Source of the DNA: Fredinandcohnia onubensis
GTDB taxonomy: Bacteria > Bacillota > Bacilli > Bacillales > Bacillaceae_L
DNA length: 64,000 nt
Reading direction: 5' to 3'
NCBI RefSeq assembly: GCF_002734285.1
Contig: NZ_NSEA01000003.1
Coordinates: 124,001-188,000, forward strand
Shown: piece by piece, positions 49,046 to 58,493 of the stretch
Layout of the letters: each line of letters opens with the position of its first letter
How positions within the stretch are numbered: the first letter of the stretch is position 1
The notes under the pieces: model-generated
What the model was told of the DNA's origin: nothing
What the model saw: the letters and a program-made list of their open reading frames with translations, nothing else
Databases searched by the model: none
Made by a program: the position numbers and the translations under genes

Positions 49046-49975
49046 CCCAGCTATTTTCTTTGCTTTTCCTGTGTTTGCAAAGTGTAGTTTGGTATACGTG
49101 CGCAGTGCACCTATACCTTGCTTTTTTATTAGCTTAGCTGCAACCACATCAACCTGAGCACCGGCCCCTTTTTTTAACTCCAAACCGCACTTCTCACTTA
49201 ATTTGTCAAATTCTTTTACGAATGCATAACGAGCGATAATTGAAGCGGCAGCGACTGATAGGTGGACGCCCTCAGCTTTTGTGCTGAAATAAACCTTATC
49301 CTTAATTATTTCCTTTTGACCAGAAAGATGTCTAAAATACACGTCAGGAACAGCGAACTGATCGATTAAAATACCATCCGGTGTGGAGGGTGCAATTTTT
49401 TTCAAGACATGACCAATTGCTTGGTTATGTAATAAGGCCTTCATCTTTCCTTGAGTCATCCCTTTTGCTTGGAGTTCATTGTATTTTTCATTATGTAAAA
49501 TTAACAGACTATATGGGATGACATGAATGATGGATTCGGCAATCTCACATATTTGCTTGTCGTTTAAATCCTTTGAATCTTTAACCCCTAGTTCCTTTAA
49601 TAGCTCGAACTTATCATTGGAAACATATGCAGCAACGACTGTCATTGGGCCAAAGTAGTCACCTGTCCCAACTTCATCTGAACCAACCATTGATAATGTT
49701 CGGATATTGGCTGGCAAGCCACTGTTTTTTGCAACTGGTTTCTTAGTTGTAGTCGTTTTAGTGGACGTAACAGAGCTACCCCATTTTGCAGCTTCACTTC
49801 CAGCACTATTTCCTTGAAACAATACTTTCCCAGATTTATAAGCCGTAATTGTACAGCTAGGGAGTTTGGCGACAAATAATCCACCCTGTGGGACCTTATC
49901 TTGCAATTGACTTTTATAATGCGTCTTCATTTTTTCTATTGTTTCGAGGGTACATTTTAATACAGTATTAGACAA
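49040..49975 (-). CDS. rnhC: Ribonuclease HIII
   Basis: Cuts RNA in RNA-DNA hybrids. 311 residues from the TTG at 49975 (MSNTVLKCTLETI), 9 bases after AGGAG; the ATG three codons earlier touches that site and is too close. N-terminal TBP-like domain (1-80, PQGGLFVAKLPSCTITAY), then the RNase H fold with GSDEVGTGDYFGPM (catalytic D and E), a third acidic residue in VKDSKDL, and GILIDQFAVP. Convergent with pheT; divergent from zapA. Confidence 0.94.
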   Translation of the reverse strand: MSNTVLKCTLETIEKMKTHYKSQLQDKVPQGGLFVAKLPSCTITAYKSGKVLFQGNSAGSEAAKWGSSVTSTKTTTTKKPVAKNSGLPANIRTLSMVGSDEVGTGDYFGPMTVVAAYVSNDKFELLKELGVKDSKDLNDKQICEIAESIIHVIPYSLLILHNEKYNELQAKGMTQGKMKALLHNQAIGHVLKKIAPSTPDGILIDQFAVPDVYFRHLSGQKEIIKDKVYFSTKAEGVHLSVAAASIIARYAFVKEFDKLSEKCGLELKKGAGAQVDVVAAKLIKKQGIGALRTYTKLHFANTGKAKKIAGI

Positions 49976-50107
49976 AAATAACATCTCCTACTATTTATGG
50001 ATAAAATTCTACATAATCTATCATAACGTTTGTTGAGATTTCTTTCCATAAATATCACGTTCATGGTATTATTATCTGTAGGATTGACTAGAATGGAGGC
50101 CAAATAC

Positions 50108-50377
50108 TTGTCACAGCCACAAAAAACAAGAACCACTGTAGATATATATGGACAGCAATACTCAATTATCGGGTCTGAGAGCACAAGTCATATTCGCCTT
50201 GTGGCCTCAATTGTCGATGATAAAATGAGAGAAATTAGCGGAAAAAACCCGACACTTGATATTAATAAACTAGCAGTATTAACAGCAGTTAATATTGTTC
50301 ATGATCATCTAAAGCTAAAAGAAGACTATGAAAACCTTGAAAAACTTTTAGAACAAGCAAAAAATGAAAAGGATTGA
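50108..50377 (+). CDS. zapA: ZapA, FtsZ-ring associated protein
   Basis: 89 residues from the TTG at 50108, 8 bases after GGAGG; the in-frame ATGs at 50030 and 50093 are upstream of or overlap that site. Small cytosolic protein that bundles FtsZ. Family motifs: [51 protein letters not shown], and a C-terminal coiled coil ([16 protein letters not shown]). Six bases before the next gene, so co-transcribed. Confidence 0.93.
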   Translation: MSQPQKTRTTVDIYGQQYSIIGSESTSHIRLVASIVDDKMREISGKNPTLDINKLAVLTAVNIVHDHLKLKEDYENLEKLLEQAKNEKD

Positions 50378-50383
50378 AGTGAT

Positions 50384-50911
50384 ATGTTCGATTTAGTTTT
50401 GATTATCATCCTCTTAATGGGATTCTTAGTTGGTTTAAGAAGAGGTTTTATCCTTCAAATCGTTCATCTTACTGGTTTTATTGTTGCATTTATCGTCGCA
50501 TATCTCTATTATGATGAACTTATGCCAAAATTAGTATTATGGATTCCATATCCATCATTCGGTGACGCCGAGACAATGAAGTTTTTATTTGATAGTACAA
50601 ATTTAGAAACGTCTTATTACCGTGCTATAGCTTTTGCAATTATCTTCTTTGCTACAAAGTTCCTATGGCAGATCATAGGATCGATGTTAGATTTCCTTGC
50701 AAATCTACCAATTTTAAAACAAATTAATGGGTGGGCTGGAGGCCTACTAGGATTTGTTGAAGTATACCTAATTGTTTTTATTGTGCTTTATATCGGAGCT
50801 TTACTACCAGTTGAAATGGTTCAGTCTAATCTCAATGATTCATTTATGGCGAAAATGATCGTACAACACACCCCATTCTTCACTGGAAAAATTAAAGACA
50901 TGTGGATTTGA
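50384..50911 (+). CDS. yshB: CvpA-family membrane protein (YshB)
   Basis: 175 residues with four predicted helices (about 1-20, 24-46, 80-102, 120-145). N-terminal GFLVGLRRGFILQIVHLTGF is the CvpA signature. E. coli CvpA is needed for colicin V production; the function in Bacillus is unknown, with only an envelope role suggested. The ribosome site (GGATTGAAGTG) is weak, consistent with coupling to zapA. Ends with a terminator. Confidence 0.88.
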   Translation: MFDLVLIIILLMGFLVGLRRGFILQIVHLTGFIVAFIVAYLYYDELMPKLVLWIPYPSFGDAETMKFLFDSTNLETSYYRAIAFAIIFFATKFLWQIIGSMLDFLANLPILKQINGWAGGLLGFVEVYLIVFIVLYIGALLPVEMVQSNLNDSFMAKMIVQHTPFFTGKIKDMWI

Positions 50912-50928
50912 CAAGTATTTAGTAACTG

Positions 50929-50959
50929 ACTCCTCTATTAAGTTAGAGGAGTTTTTTTT
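50929..50959 (+). terminator. Terminator after zapA-yshB
   Basis: ACTCCTCT / AGAGGAGT stem, eight T. Confidence 0.9.
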
Positions 50960-51058
50960 GTCAATAATGAAAAAGCTGATTCATTAAGTGACTTTTTCGC
51001 AAAAAATCTGTATCATTTTGGATAGTTAATCGTATGGAATGATAGGTAGGTGCTAACA

Positions 51059-52777
51059 GTGACAATTAATAAAAAAGATGTAATCCGTCTACTAGAGACA
51101 ATTGCAATTTATATGGAACTTAAAGGGGACAATCCATTTAAAATATCAGCTTTTCGTAAAGCAGCAGCTGCACTGGAAAATGATGATCGAAGTTTATCCA
51201 CAATTGAAGACTTCACAGCACTACCAGGTATAGGAAAAGGAACCGCAGCTGTGATTACAGAGTACATAGAAACGGGCAGTTCAAACGTACTAAATGAATT
51301 AAAAGAAAAAGTGCCGGAAGGACTCATCCCTTTGTTAAACCTGCCAGGCCTTGGCGGTAAAAAAATAGCTAAGCTTTATCAAGAACTGGGCATTGAAGAT
51401 ATGGAAATGTTAAAACAAGCTTGCCTAAACGAAAAAATTCAAAACCTTGCAGGCTTTGGTAAGAAAACAGAAGAAAAAATACTCGCTTCCATCGAGGAAT
51501 ATGGCAAACGACCAGACCGCTTGCCAATTGCTCTCATGCTAGCGCTCGCTGAAGAAATAGCGGAACAATTAAGCAAGATGGAAGGAATCAAAACATTCTC
51601 TCGTGCAGGCAGTCTACGCAGAATGAGAGAAACGATAAAGGACCTTGATTTTATTATTGCAACAAATGAACCTGAAAAAGTAAGGGAACAGCTATTAAGT
51701 CTTAATGGCATAAATGGTGTTATCGCCAGCGGAGATACAAAGGTTTCCGTTCAAATTTCGTATAGCTATGATATTTCGGTTGATTTCCGACTTGTGAAAC
51801 CACATGAATTTGCAACTACCCTTCATCATTTTACAGGCAGTAAAGACCATAATGTGAGGATGAGGCAGTTAGCAAAGGACCGTGGTGAAAAAATAAGTGA
51901 ATATGGTGTGGAAAATAGTGAAACAGGTGAATTAAAAACCTTTGAAACGGAAGAAGAGTTTTATCAATATTTCGGACTCACCTTTATCCCGCCAGAGCTA
52001 AGAGAAGATGGCTCTGAGGTAGAAGCCTTTCAACAGAAAGTTGAACACATACGACTTGAAGATATTAAAGGTGACCTCCATATGCATACATCATGGAGTG
52101 ACGGAGCATTTACGATTGAAGAGATGGTTGAAGCCTGCAGGAAAAAAGGCTACCGCTATATGGCTATTACAGACCATTCCCAATATCTTCGTGTTGCAAA
52201 CGGGCTTACCCCCGATCGTTTATTAGAACAACACAAAGAAATTAAAAGATTAAATGAAAAATATGATGATTTTACGATTTTTACGGGTGTTGAAATGGAC
52301 ATCCTCCCTGATGGAAGACTAGATTATGATGATGAAATTATTCGAGATGTCGATGTTGTAATTGCATCCATTCATTCAAGCTTTACACAACCAAGGGAGA
52401 AAATTATGCAACGCTTAAAAGCAGCATTAGAAAATCTTCATGTTGATATTATCGCACACCCTACTGGAAGAATACTTGGGCGCAGAAAAGGATATGACGT
52501 GGACGTTGATATGCTAATTGAGCTAGCCAAAGAAACGAATACAGCCTTGGAATTAAATGCGAATTTGAATAGATTGGACCTTTCTTCAGATTATATTAGA
52601 AAGGCACAAGATGCAGGTGTAAAACTAGTGATTAACACAGATGCACATAATATAGACATGCTAGAGGATATGGGTTATGGCATTTCTGCGGCAACAAAAG
52701 GTTGGATTAAAAAAGAAAGTGTTATTAACACCTGGGATAAGGATGAACTATTGGCTTATCTAAAAAGAAATTTATAA
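51059..52777 (+). CDS. polX: DNA polymerase X with PHP exonuclease domain
   Basis: Family X repair polymerase, 572 residues from the GTG at 51059 (GGTAGGTG upstream); a GTG at 51050 overlaps the ribosome site. Order: helix-hairpin-helix region (LPGIGKGTAAVI, LPGLGGKKIAKLY), palm with AGSLRRMRETIKDLDFI (catalytic D pair) and ISVDFRLV, and C-terminal PHP domain (about 335-572) with intact metal motifs GDLHMHTSWSDG, ITDHSQYL, ASIHSSF, IIAHPTGR and INTDAHN. The PHP gives 3'-5' exonuclease activity in B. subtilis PolX. Confidence 0.96.
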   Translation: MTINKKDVIRLLETIAIYMELKGDNPFKISAFRKAAAALENDDRSLSTIEDFTALPGIGKGTAAVITEYIETGSSNVLNELKEKVPEGLIPLLNLPGLGGKKIAKLYQELGIEDMEMLKQACLNEKIQNLAGFGKKTEEKILASIEEYGKRPDRLPIALMLALAEEIAEQLSKMEGIKTFSRAGSLRRMRETIKDLDFIIATNEPEKVREQLLSLNGINGVIASGDTKVSVQISYSYDISVDFRLVKPHEFATTLHHFTGSKDHNVRMRQLAKDRGEKISEYGVENSETGELKTFETEEEFYQYFGLTFIPPELREDGSEVEAFQQKVEHIRLEDIKGDLHMHTSWSDGAFTIEEMVEACRKKGYRYMAITDHSQYLRVANGLTPDRLLEQHKEIKRLNEKYDDFTIFTGVEMDILPDGRLDYDDEIIRDVDVVIASIHSSFTQPREKIMQRLKAALENLHVDIIAHPTGRILGRRKGYDVDVDMLIELAKETNTALELNANLNRLDLSSDYIRKAQDAGVKLVINTDAHNIDMLEDMGYGISAATKGWIKKESVINTWDKDELLAYLKRNL

Positions 52778-52850
52778 TTCTATTTATACACCTCCTACTC
52801 AGGAGATACGTCCATATTAAAGTTGTGGGTAGCAAGAAGGGAGTAACAGC

Positions 52851-55211
52851 ATGCAGCCACGAGTTTTAAAGGTTTTAGAATTTGAGAAAGTAAAGGAACA
52901 GTTAAAAAAGCACGTCTCATCTTCATTAGGAAGGGAAAAAGTTGAACAAATGATTCCTTCGACGAATGTAGATGAGGTTGTTTTTCTACAAGAGCAAACG
53001 GACGAAGCATCGAAGGTATTACGGTTAAAAGGAAATGTTCCTCTTGGGGGATTAACGGATATCCGAGCTGCAATTAAGCGCGCAAGTATTGGCGGTGGAT
53101 TAAATACAATGGAGCTCTTAGATATAGCGGGTACTATCTATGCTGGAAGACAAATGAAGAAGTTTGTTGAAGGTATGATTGAGGACGAGATTGAAGTCCC
53201 GATACTCGGTGAATTAGTTGAACATATTACCCCCTTATTTGAACTAGGGCAAAAAATAAAAAACTGTATCGATGATAATGGAGTTGTTATGGATGGAGCG
53301 AGTGACAAATTGCGTGGAATTCGCACCCAACTTCGTAGCAGTGAAGCAAGAATACGGGAGAAGTTAGAGCATATTATTCGTTCTTCTTCGGCTCAAAAAA
53401 CACTTTCAGATGCAATCATTACGATTCGTAATGATCGCTATGTAATTCCCGTTAAACAGGAATATCGTGGGACTTACGGTGGAATCGTTCATGACCAATC
53501 CTCTTCCGGGGCAACATTGTTTATTGAACCACAATCAGTGGTCGACCTTAACAATGTATTGCAGGAAGCTAGGGTTAGGGAAAAACAAGAAATTGACCGG
53601 ATTTTACTAGAACTCTCAAATGCAGTAGCAGAGGAAAATGAGACACTCTATCAAAATGTGGATACGCTTGGGGAACTTGATTTTATGTTCACAAAAGCGA
53701 GCTACAGCAAAAAGGTGAAGGGTTCAAAGCCGAAAATCAATGGGAATGGCTATGTGTTCATTAAAAAAGGTCGTCACCCTCTAATTGACCCGCAAGAAGT
53801 AGTACCAAATGATATTGAGCTTGGGAAGGACTATACTTCTATTGTGATTACGGGTCCAAATACAGGGGGGAAAACAGTCACTTTAAAAACAATCGGGTTA
53901 TTAACGATTATGGCTCAATCAGGCCTACAAATACCTGCACAGGAAGAGTCAGAGATAGCTGTATTTGAATCGGTATACGCTGATATTGGTGATGAGCAAT
54001 CAATTGAACAAAGTTTAAGTACGTTTTCTTCTCACATGGTTAACATTGTAGACATTTTAAAACAAGTCGACGCAAACAGCTTAGTTCTTTTTGATGAGCT
54101 GGGAGCAGGAACTGACCCTCAAGAAGGAGCTGCCCTTGCTATTTCAATCCTTGATGAAGTATATAGCAGAGGTGCAAGAGTTATTGCTACAACCCATTAT
54201 CCAGAGCTAAAAGCTTATGGGTACAACCGAGAAGGAGTAATTAATGCAAGTGTTGAATTTGATATAGAAACCTTAAGTCCAACATATAAGCTTTTAATCG
54301 GAGTTCCTGGTCGGAGTAATGCATTTGAAATTTCAAAACGACTAGGGTTATCAGATAACATTATTCACACTGCCAAAAATCATATTAGTTCTGAAACGAA
54401 TACGGTCGAAAATATGATCGCCTCATTGGAAAAAAGTAAAAAGGATGCAGAGCAAGAGCTTGAGGAAGCAGAAGAAATCCGAAAGCAGGCAGAGATTCTT
54501 CATAAGCAGCTTCAAGAGCAAATCATCGAATTTAATGAACAACGTGACAAACTATATGAAAAGGCTGAACAAAAAGCAGCTGAAACAATCAAAAATGCAA
54601 CTAGCGAAGCAGAAGAAGTCATTCGTGATTTACGTAAAATGAAGCTTGAGCAACAATCGCTTGTTAAGGAACATCAATTGATTGACGCGAAAAAGCGTTT
54701 GGAAAATGCGGTACCGCAAACTTCGAACAAGACGAATAAACAATCTGTTGCAACCAAAGCAAAAAGAAAGCTTGTACCTGGTGATGAAGTAAAGGTAATA
54801 AGCTTAAACCAAAAGGGTCATTTAATCGATAAGGCAGGAAATAACGAATGGCAGGTTCAAATTGGGATTTTAAAAATGAAGGTTAAAGAAAAAGACCTCG
54901 AGTTTGTTAGCAGTCCGAAACCAGTGGAGACTAAGCCACTAGCAACAGTAAGGGGTAGAGATTATCACGTAAGTCTAGAATTAGACTTACGAGGTGAACG
55001 ATACGAGAATGCTTTGGTACGAGTGGAAAAATACATCGATGATGCTTTACTTGCAGGTTATCCACGTGTATCTATTATCCATGGAAAAGGAACAGGTGCG
55101 TTGCGTCAAGGAGTTCAAGAATACTTGAAAAATCACCGCTCCGTAAAATCTACAAGATTTGGGGAAGCCGGAGAAGGTGGAACAGGCGTCACAGTAGTAG
55201 AATTAAAATAA
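52851..55211 (+). CDS. mutS2: MutS2, endonuclease / ribosome-rescue ATPase
   Basis: 786 residues. N-terminal lever/clamp region, ABC ATPase with Walker [16 protein letters not shown] near 337 and Walker [19 protein letters not shown] near 410, a long coiled coil (about 520-625), a KOW-like segment, and a C-terminal Smr nuclease domain (about 710-786, [29 protein letters not shown]). The mismatch-recognition domain of MutS is absent. MutS2 suppresses homologous recombination in some bacteria, and in B. subtilis acts on collided ribosomes. GAAGGGAG before the ATG. Confidence 0.96.
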   Translation: MQPRVLKVLEFEKVKEQLKKHVSSSLGREKVEQMIPSTNVDEVVFLQEQTDEASKVLRLKGNVPLGGLTDIRAAIKRASIGGGLNTMELLDIAGTIYAGRQMKKFVEGMIEDEIEVPILGELVEHITPLFELGQKIKNCIDDNGVVMDGASDKLRGIRTQLRSSEARIREKLEHIIRSSSAQKTLSDAIITIRNDRYVIPVKQEYRGTYGGIVHDQSSSGATLFIEPQSVVDLNNVLQEARVREKQEIDRILLELSNAVAEENETLYQNVDTLGELDFMFTKASYSKKVKGSKPKINGNGYVFIKKGRHPLIDPQEVVPNDIELGKDYTSIVITGPNTGGKTVTLKTIGLLTIMAQSGLQIPAQEESEIAVFESVYADIGDEQSIEQSLSTFSSHMVNIVDILKQVDANSLVLFDELGAGTDPQEGAALAISILDEVYSRGARVIATTHYPELKAYGYNREGVINASVEFDIETLSPTYKLLIGVPGRSNAFEISKRLGLSDNIIHTAKNHISSETNTVENMIASLEKSKKDAEQELEEAEEIRKQAEILHKQLQEQIIEFNEQRDKLYEKAEQKAAETIKNATSEAEEVIRDLRKMKLEQQSLVKEHQLIDAKKRLENAVPQTSNKTNKQSVATKAKRKLVPGDEVKVISLNQKGHLIDKAGNNEWQVQIGILKMKVKEKDLEFVSSPKPVETKPLATVRGRDYHVSLELDLRGERYENALVRVEKYIDDALLAGYPRVSIIHGKGTGALRQGVQEYLKNHRSVKSTRFGEAGEGGTGVTVVELK

Positions 55212-55251
55212 ATATGCAAGGAAATGTAATCTCTAGTAGGGAGAGAAGATA

Positions 55252-55671
55252 ATGGATCAATTTTGGGATAATGAATTTGTGTTAACAGCTGCTAATTACA
55301 GTGTTGTTATACTGTGTTTAGTTCTGTTTATGGCCATATTTGAATTGGTCACCAAATACAAAAATTGGGAAGAAATCCAAAAAGGAAACCTCTCAGTTGC
55401 AATGGCAACAGGAGGAAAAATTTTCGGGATCGCAAATATATTCCGCTTTTCCATCCAAAACCATGATTCATTATTTGTCATGATTGGATGGGGAGTATTT
55501 GGGTTCTTCCTGCTTCTAATTGGCTATTTTATTTTTGAATTCTTAACCCCGAAATTCGACATTGATGTTGAGATACAACAAGATAATCGTGCTGTAGGAC
55601 TAATATCCATGATTATATCGGTGGGGCTTTCGTATGTAATCGGCGCAGGGATAGGAAATGGTGGTTTCTAA
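55252..55671 (+). CDS. yshE: YshE, DUF350 membrane protein
   Basis: 139 residues, about four helices (about 11-31, 45-62, 72-98, 113-135). The DUF350 pattern is seen in KGNLSVAMATGGKIFGIANIF-type sequence and GLISMIISVGLSYVIGAGIG. Forty bases after mutS2, so probably in the same transcript, as in B. subtilis. Function unknown. AGGGAGAGAAG precedes the ATG. Confidence 0.88.
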   Translation: MDQFWDNEFVLTAANYSVVILCLVLFMAIFELVTKYKNWEEIQKGNLSVAMATGGKIFGIANIFRFSIQNHDSLFVMIGWGVFGFFLLLIGYFIFEFLTPKFDIDVEIQQDNRAVGLISMIISVGLSYVIGAGIGNGGF

Positions 55672-55672
55672 T

Positions 55673-55750
55673 ATGGAAAAGCTAGCTAAGATTTTGTTAG
55701 TGGTAAGTGGAGTATTTGTTATTGTTGGGATCCTTTATTTAGTGTTATAA
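55673..55750 (+). CDS. 25-residue single-helix membrane microprotein (putative)
   Basis: ATG at 55673 directly after the yshE stop with GGTGG 8 bases upstream, running to TAA at 55748-55750. The product starts MEKLAKI and is followed by a wholly hydrophobic stretch (LLVVSGVFVIVGILYLVL): two Lys then one membrane helix, a plausible K-in topology. It ends just before the operon terminator at 55757, so it lies within the yshE transcript. I recognise no family; it could be an unannotated small protein or a chance frame. Confidence 0.55.
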   Translation: MEKLAKILLVVSGVFVIVGILYLVL

Positions 55751-55756
55751 GGTAAT

Positions 55757-55791
55757 GGGCTGATTGGGAATTAACCAACAGCCCTATTTTT
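55757..55791 (+). terminator. Terminator after yshE and the microprotein
   Basis: GGGCTG-a-TTGG / CCAACAGCCC stem, then TATTTTTAT. Confidence 0.82.
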
Positions 55792-55816
55792 ATGAATCGA
55801 TTGGTTAGTTCAATGT

Positions 55817-55843
55817 AGTTTATGTCCTTAAACGACATAAACT
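55817..55843. promoter_or_regulatory. 10-bp inverted repeat upstream of the lcfA promoter
   Basis: AGTTTATGTC - 7 bases - GACATAAACT, perfect arms, ending 23 bases before the -35 box and not followed by T. It fits an operator for a dimeric regulator and is not a FadR box. Confidence 0.5.
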
Positions 55844-55866
55844 TCAGCAACAATTCATGATTCTAA

Positions 55867-55895
55867 TTGTCACCAAATATTCTATATAATATAAT
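55867..55895 (+). promoter_or_regulatory. lcfA promoter
   Basis: TTGTCA (55867-55872), 17-base spacer, TATAAT (55890-55895). Confidence 0.75.
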
Positions 55896-55979
55896 GAGTA
55901 TAAATGGTTTGAAAATTCAAACTGGTTTTTGGATACGCCTTCGTATTCTCAAAATAAATATTTAAAGGGAGGTTATTAG

Positions 55980-57668
55980 ATGGAGTTAGAAAGGCCGTGG
56001 TTAGCAAATTATCCTGAGGAAATTCCGCATCAACTCGAGTATGAAAACATTCCAATTCAAGCGTATTTGAAAAGAACTGCAAGTGAATTTCCTCAAAAAA
56101 TCGCAGTTCATTTTCAAGGAAAAGAGTTAACTTTTTCACAAGTGTATGAAGAATCTTTAAAACTTGCAAACTATTTAGTGTCTCAAGGCATCAAAAAAGG
56201 TGACCGAGTTGCCATTATGTTGCCAAACTGTCCACAGGGTGTAATTGCTTATTATGGTGTCTTGTTTTCTGGTGCAATCGTCGTCCAAACAAATCCATTG
56301 TATACAGAAAGAGAACTTGAATATCATTTAAAGGATTCAGGCTCAAAAGCAATCATTACATTAGATATTCTATTTCCACGCGTCTCAAAAGTGAAAGCGC
56401 TAACAGAACTTGAACATGTTATTGTGACCGAAATTAAAGACTATCTCCCATTCCCAAAAAATATGATTTATCCTTTTATTCAAAAGAAACAGTATGGTAT
56501 CGTAGTCAAAGTGGAACATGAAGGCACAAATCATTTACTAAGGGAAATTATAAAAACATCTGAAGCAAAAGAAATCGATATTGACATTGACCCAGTAGAA
56601 GACCTTGCTTTGTTACAGTATACAGGTGGAACAACGGGCTTTCCAAAAGGAGTTATGTTAACACATCGGAATTTAGTTGCTAATACGATAATGTGTTCAA
56701 AATGGATGTATAAATGTAACAAAGGAGAAGAATCCATCTTAGCCATTCTGCCATTTTTCCATGTGTATGGAATGACAACTGTATTAAACCTATCCATCAT
56801 GATGGCTGCAAAAATGATCCTAATGCCGAAATTCAATGCAGAAGATACGCTAAAAACGATTCATAAACAGAAGCCAACTCTTTTTCCAGGAGCACCAACG
56901 ATGTATATTGGTCTGTTGAATCATCCTGACCTAATGAAATATGATCTATCTTCGATTGAGTCTTGTATTAGTGGTTCTGCCGCTTTGCCACTTGAAGTTC
57001 AAGAACAATTTGAAAAAGTGACTGGTGGAAAGCTTGTAGAAGGATATGGTTTATCGGAAGCCTCCCCTGTAACACATGCGAATTTAATTTGGGGACATCG
57101 CGTGAACGGAAGTATTGGATTACCATGGCCGGATACAGATGCTGCGGTGCTTTCAATGGAAACAGGTGAACCTGCTGGTATAGGGGAAATTGGAGAGATA
57201 GTCGTAAAAGGTCCTCAGGTTATGAAAGGATATTGGAATAAGCCTGAAGAAACTGAAAATACATTTCGTGATGGTTGGTTATTAACAGGTGACTTAGGCT
57301 ACATGGATGAAGATGGATTTTTCTATGTGGTGGACCGAAAAAAAGATATGATTATTGCTGGCGGATTTAATGTTTATCCAAGAGAAATTGAGGAAGTATT
57401 GTTTGAACATGAAAAAGTACAAGAGGCTGTTGTCGCTGGTATCCCAGATCCGTATCGTGGGGAAACAGTAAAGGCATACGTCGTTTTAAAAGAAGGCCAA
57501 CAACTTACAGAGGAAGAGCTTGATCAACATTGTCGCAAACATTTAGCGGCATATAAAGTTCCAAGAGTATATGAATTTAGAAAAGAATTACCGAAGACCA
57601 TTGTAGGCAAAGTTCTGCGCCGGGTATTAGTTGAAGAGGAAAAGGAAAAACTAACAAAAATTAATTAA
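55980..57668 (+). CDS. lcfA: Long-chain acyl-CoA synthetase
   Basis: Activates fatty acids with ATP and CoA for beta-oxidation. 562 residues of the ANL adenylate-forming superfamily. Motifs: P-loop-like LLQYTGGTTGFPKGVMLTHRN (shown as YTGGTTGFPKGV), GYGLSEASPVTH, WLLTGDLGYMDEDGFFYVVDR, and the C-terminal hinge/lysine region DMIIAGGFNVYPREIEE and PKTIVGKVLRR. First gene of the lcfA, fadR, fadB, etfB, etfA order known in B. subtilis. GGGAGG before the ATG. Confidence 0.95.
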   Translation: MELERPWLANYPEEIPHQLEYENIPIQAYLKRTASEFPQKIAVHFQGKELTFSQVYEESLKLANYLVSQGIKKGDRVAIMLPNCPQGVIAYYGVLFSGAIVVQTNPLYTERELEYHLKDSGSKAIITLDILFPRVSKVKALTELEHVIVTEIKDYLPFPKNMIYPFIQKKQYGIVVKVEHEGTNHLLREIIKTSEAKEIDIDIDPVEDLALLQYTGGTTGFPKGVMLTHRNLVANTIMCSKWMYKCNKGEESILAILPFFHVYGMTTVLNLSIMMAAKMILMPKFNAEDTLKTIHKQKPTLFPGAPTMYIGLLNHPDLMKYDLSSIESCISGSAALPLEVQEQFEKVTGGKLVEGYGLSEASPVTHANLIWGHRVNGSIGLPWPDTDAAVLSMETGEPAGIGEIGEIVVKGPQVMKGYWNKPEETENTFRDGWLLTGDLGYMDEDGFFYVVDRKKDMIIAGGFNVYPREIEEVLFEHEKVQEAVVAGIPDPYRGETVKAYVVLKEGQQLTEEELDQHCRKHLAAYKVPRVYEFRKELPKTIVGKVLRRVLVEEEKEKLTKIN

Positions 57669-57720
57669 GAAAAGTAGGATCGATCAGCTCTAAATACATC
57701 ATTCGTGTAAACATCAGTGA

Positions 57721-57754
57721 GGAGCCATGATATGAGCCTGTGGCTCTTTTCTTT
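57721..57754 (+). terminator. Terminator after lcfA
   Basis: GAGCCA / TGGCTC stem with a 13-nt loop, then TTTTCTTT. Confidence 0.75.
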
Positions 57755-57783
57755 ACTTTAAAAGAGCAAATGAGAAGAAAATC

Positions 57784-57837
57784 TTGACAGTATCTTGATT
57801 AGGTTTTATTATAGAAATATGAATGACTATTCATTCA
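57784..57837 (+). promoter_or_regulatory. fadR promoter with FadR operator
   Basis: TTGACA (57784-57789), 17-base spacer, TATTAT (57807-57812), then TGAATGACTATTCATTCA at 57820-57837, which fits the B. subtilis FadR consensus TGAATGAMTANTCATTCA at every position and covers the expected start site. Confidence 0.9.
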
Positions 57838-57860
57838 TTTTTCTGAAAGGACGTAAGAAC

Positions 57861-58451
57861 TTGAAAAATACAAAACCAAAATATAAGCAAATCATAGACG
57901 CAGCGGTAGTGGTTATCGCGGAGAATGGGTATCATCAATCTCAAGTCTCAAGAATTGCTAAGCAAGCAGGCGTGGCGGACGGTACAATATATCTATATTT
58001 TAAAAACAAAGAAGATATTCTCGTATCTTTATTCCACGAAAAAATGGGCGAATTTATTGAAAAAATTGAAGCTGAAATAGCAGGAAAATCGAGTGCGGCA
58101 GAGAAGTTATTAACATTGGTTGAAAAACATTTCGAACTTTTAGCAGCCGATCATCATCTTGCAACCGTGACTCAGCTTGAATTAAGACAATCAAATAAGG
58201 AATTGCGTCACCGGATTAATGAAGTACTTAAAGGGTATTTAGGAACCATCGATTCCATTATTCAATTTGGGAAAGAAAATGGTGAGTTTAATCCAAACCT
58301 GGATGTCCGTTTAGCAAGACAGATGATATTCGGCTCGATCGATGAAACTGCAACCACTTGGGTCATGAACGAACAAAAATATGACTTGCCATCCTTGGCA
58401 AAAGAAGTCCATGCACTATTAGTAAATGGTTGTGGAAAATCACACCTCTAG
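57861..58451 (+). CDS. fadR: FadR, TetR-family repressor of fatty-acid degradation
   Basis: 196 residues from the TTG at 57861, after GAAAGGACG; an in-frame start at 57795 would lie between the -35 and -10 boxes. Helix-turn-helix in HQSQVSRIAKQAGVADGTIY and LYFKNKEDIL; the C-terminal domain binds long-chain acyl-CoA, which releases DNA in the B. subtilis protein (YsiA). The operator on its own promoter implies self-control and control of the following fadB-etfB-etfA. Confidence 0.94.
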   Translation: MKNTKPKYKQIIDAAVVVIAENGYHQSQVSRIAKQAGVADGTIYLYFKNKEDILVSLFHEKMGEFIEKIEAEIAGKSSAAEKLLTLVEKHFELLAADHHLATVTQLELRQSNKELRHRINEVLKGYLGTIDSIIQFGKENGEFNPNLDVRLARQMIFGSIDETATTWVMNEQKYDLPSLAKEVHALLVNGCGKSHL

Positions 58452-58470
58452 CATAAAACTAGAGGTGTGT
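58444..58470 (+). other. Inverted repeat between fadR and fadB
   Basis: ACACCTCTAG / CTAGAGGTGT arms, 7-nt loop, containing the fadR stop codon and no T run. It is likely an RNA-processing or partial termination hairpin. Confidence 0.65.
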
Positions 58471-58493
58471 ACATACATATAGGAGGGATGTAG

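Noticed and set aside
55793-55870. FadR operator before lcfA
   Set aside because: TGAATCGATTGGTTAGTTCA is too long and too divergent from the 18-bp consensus.
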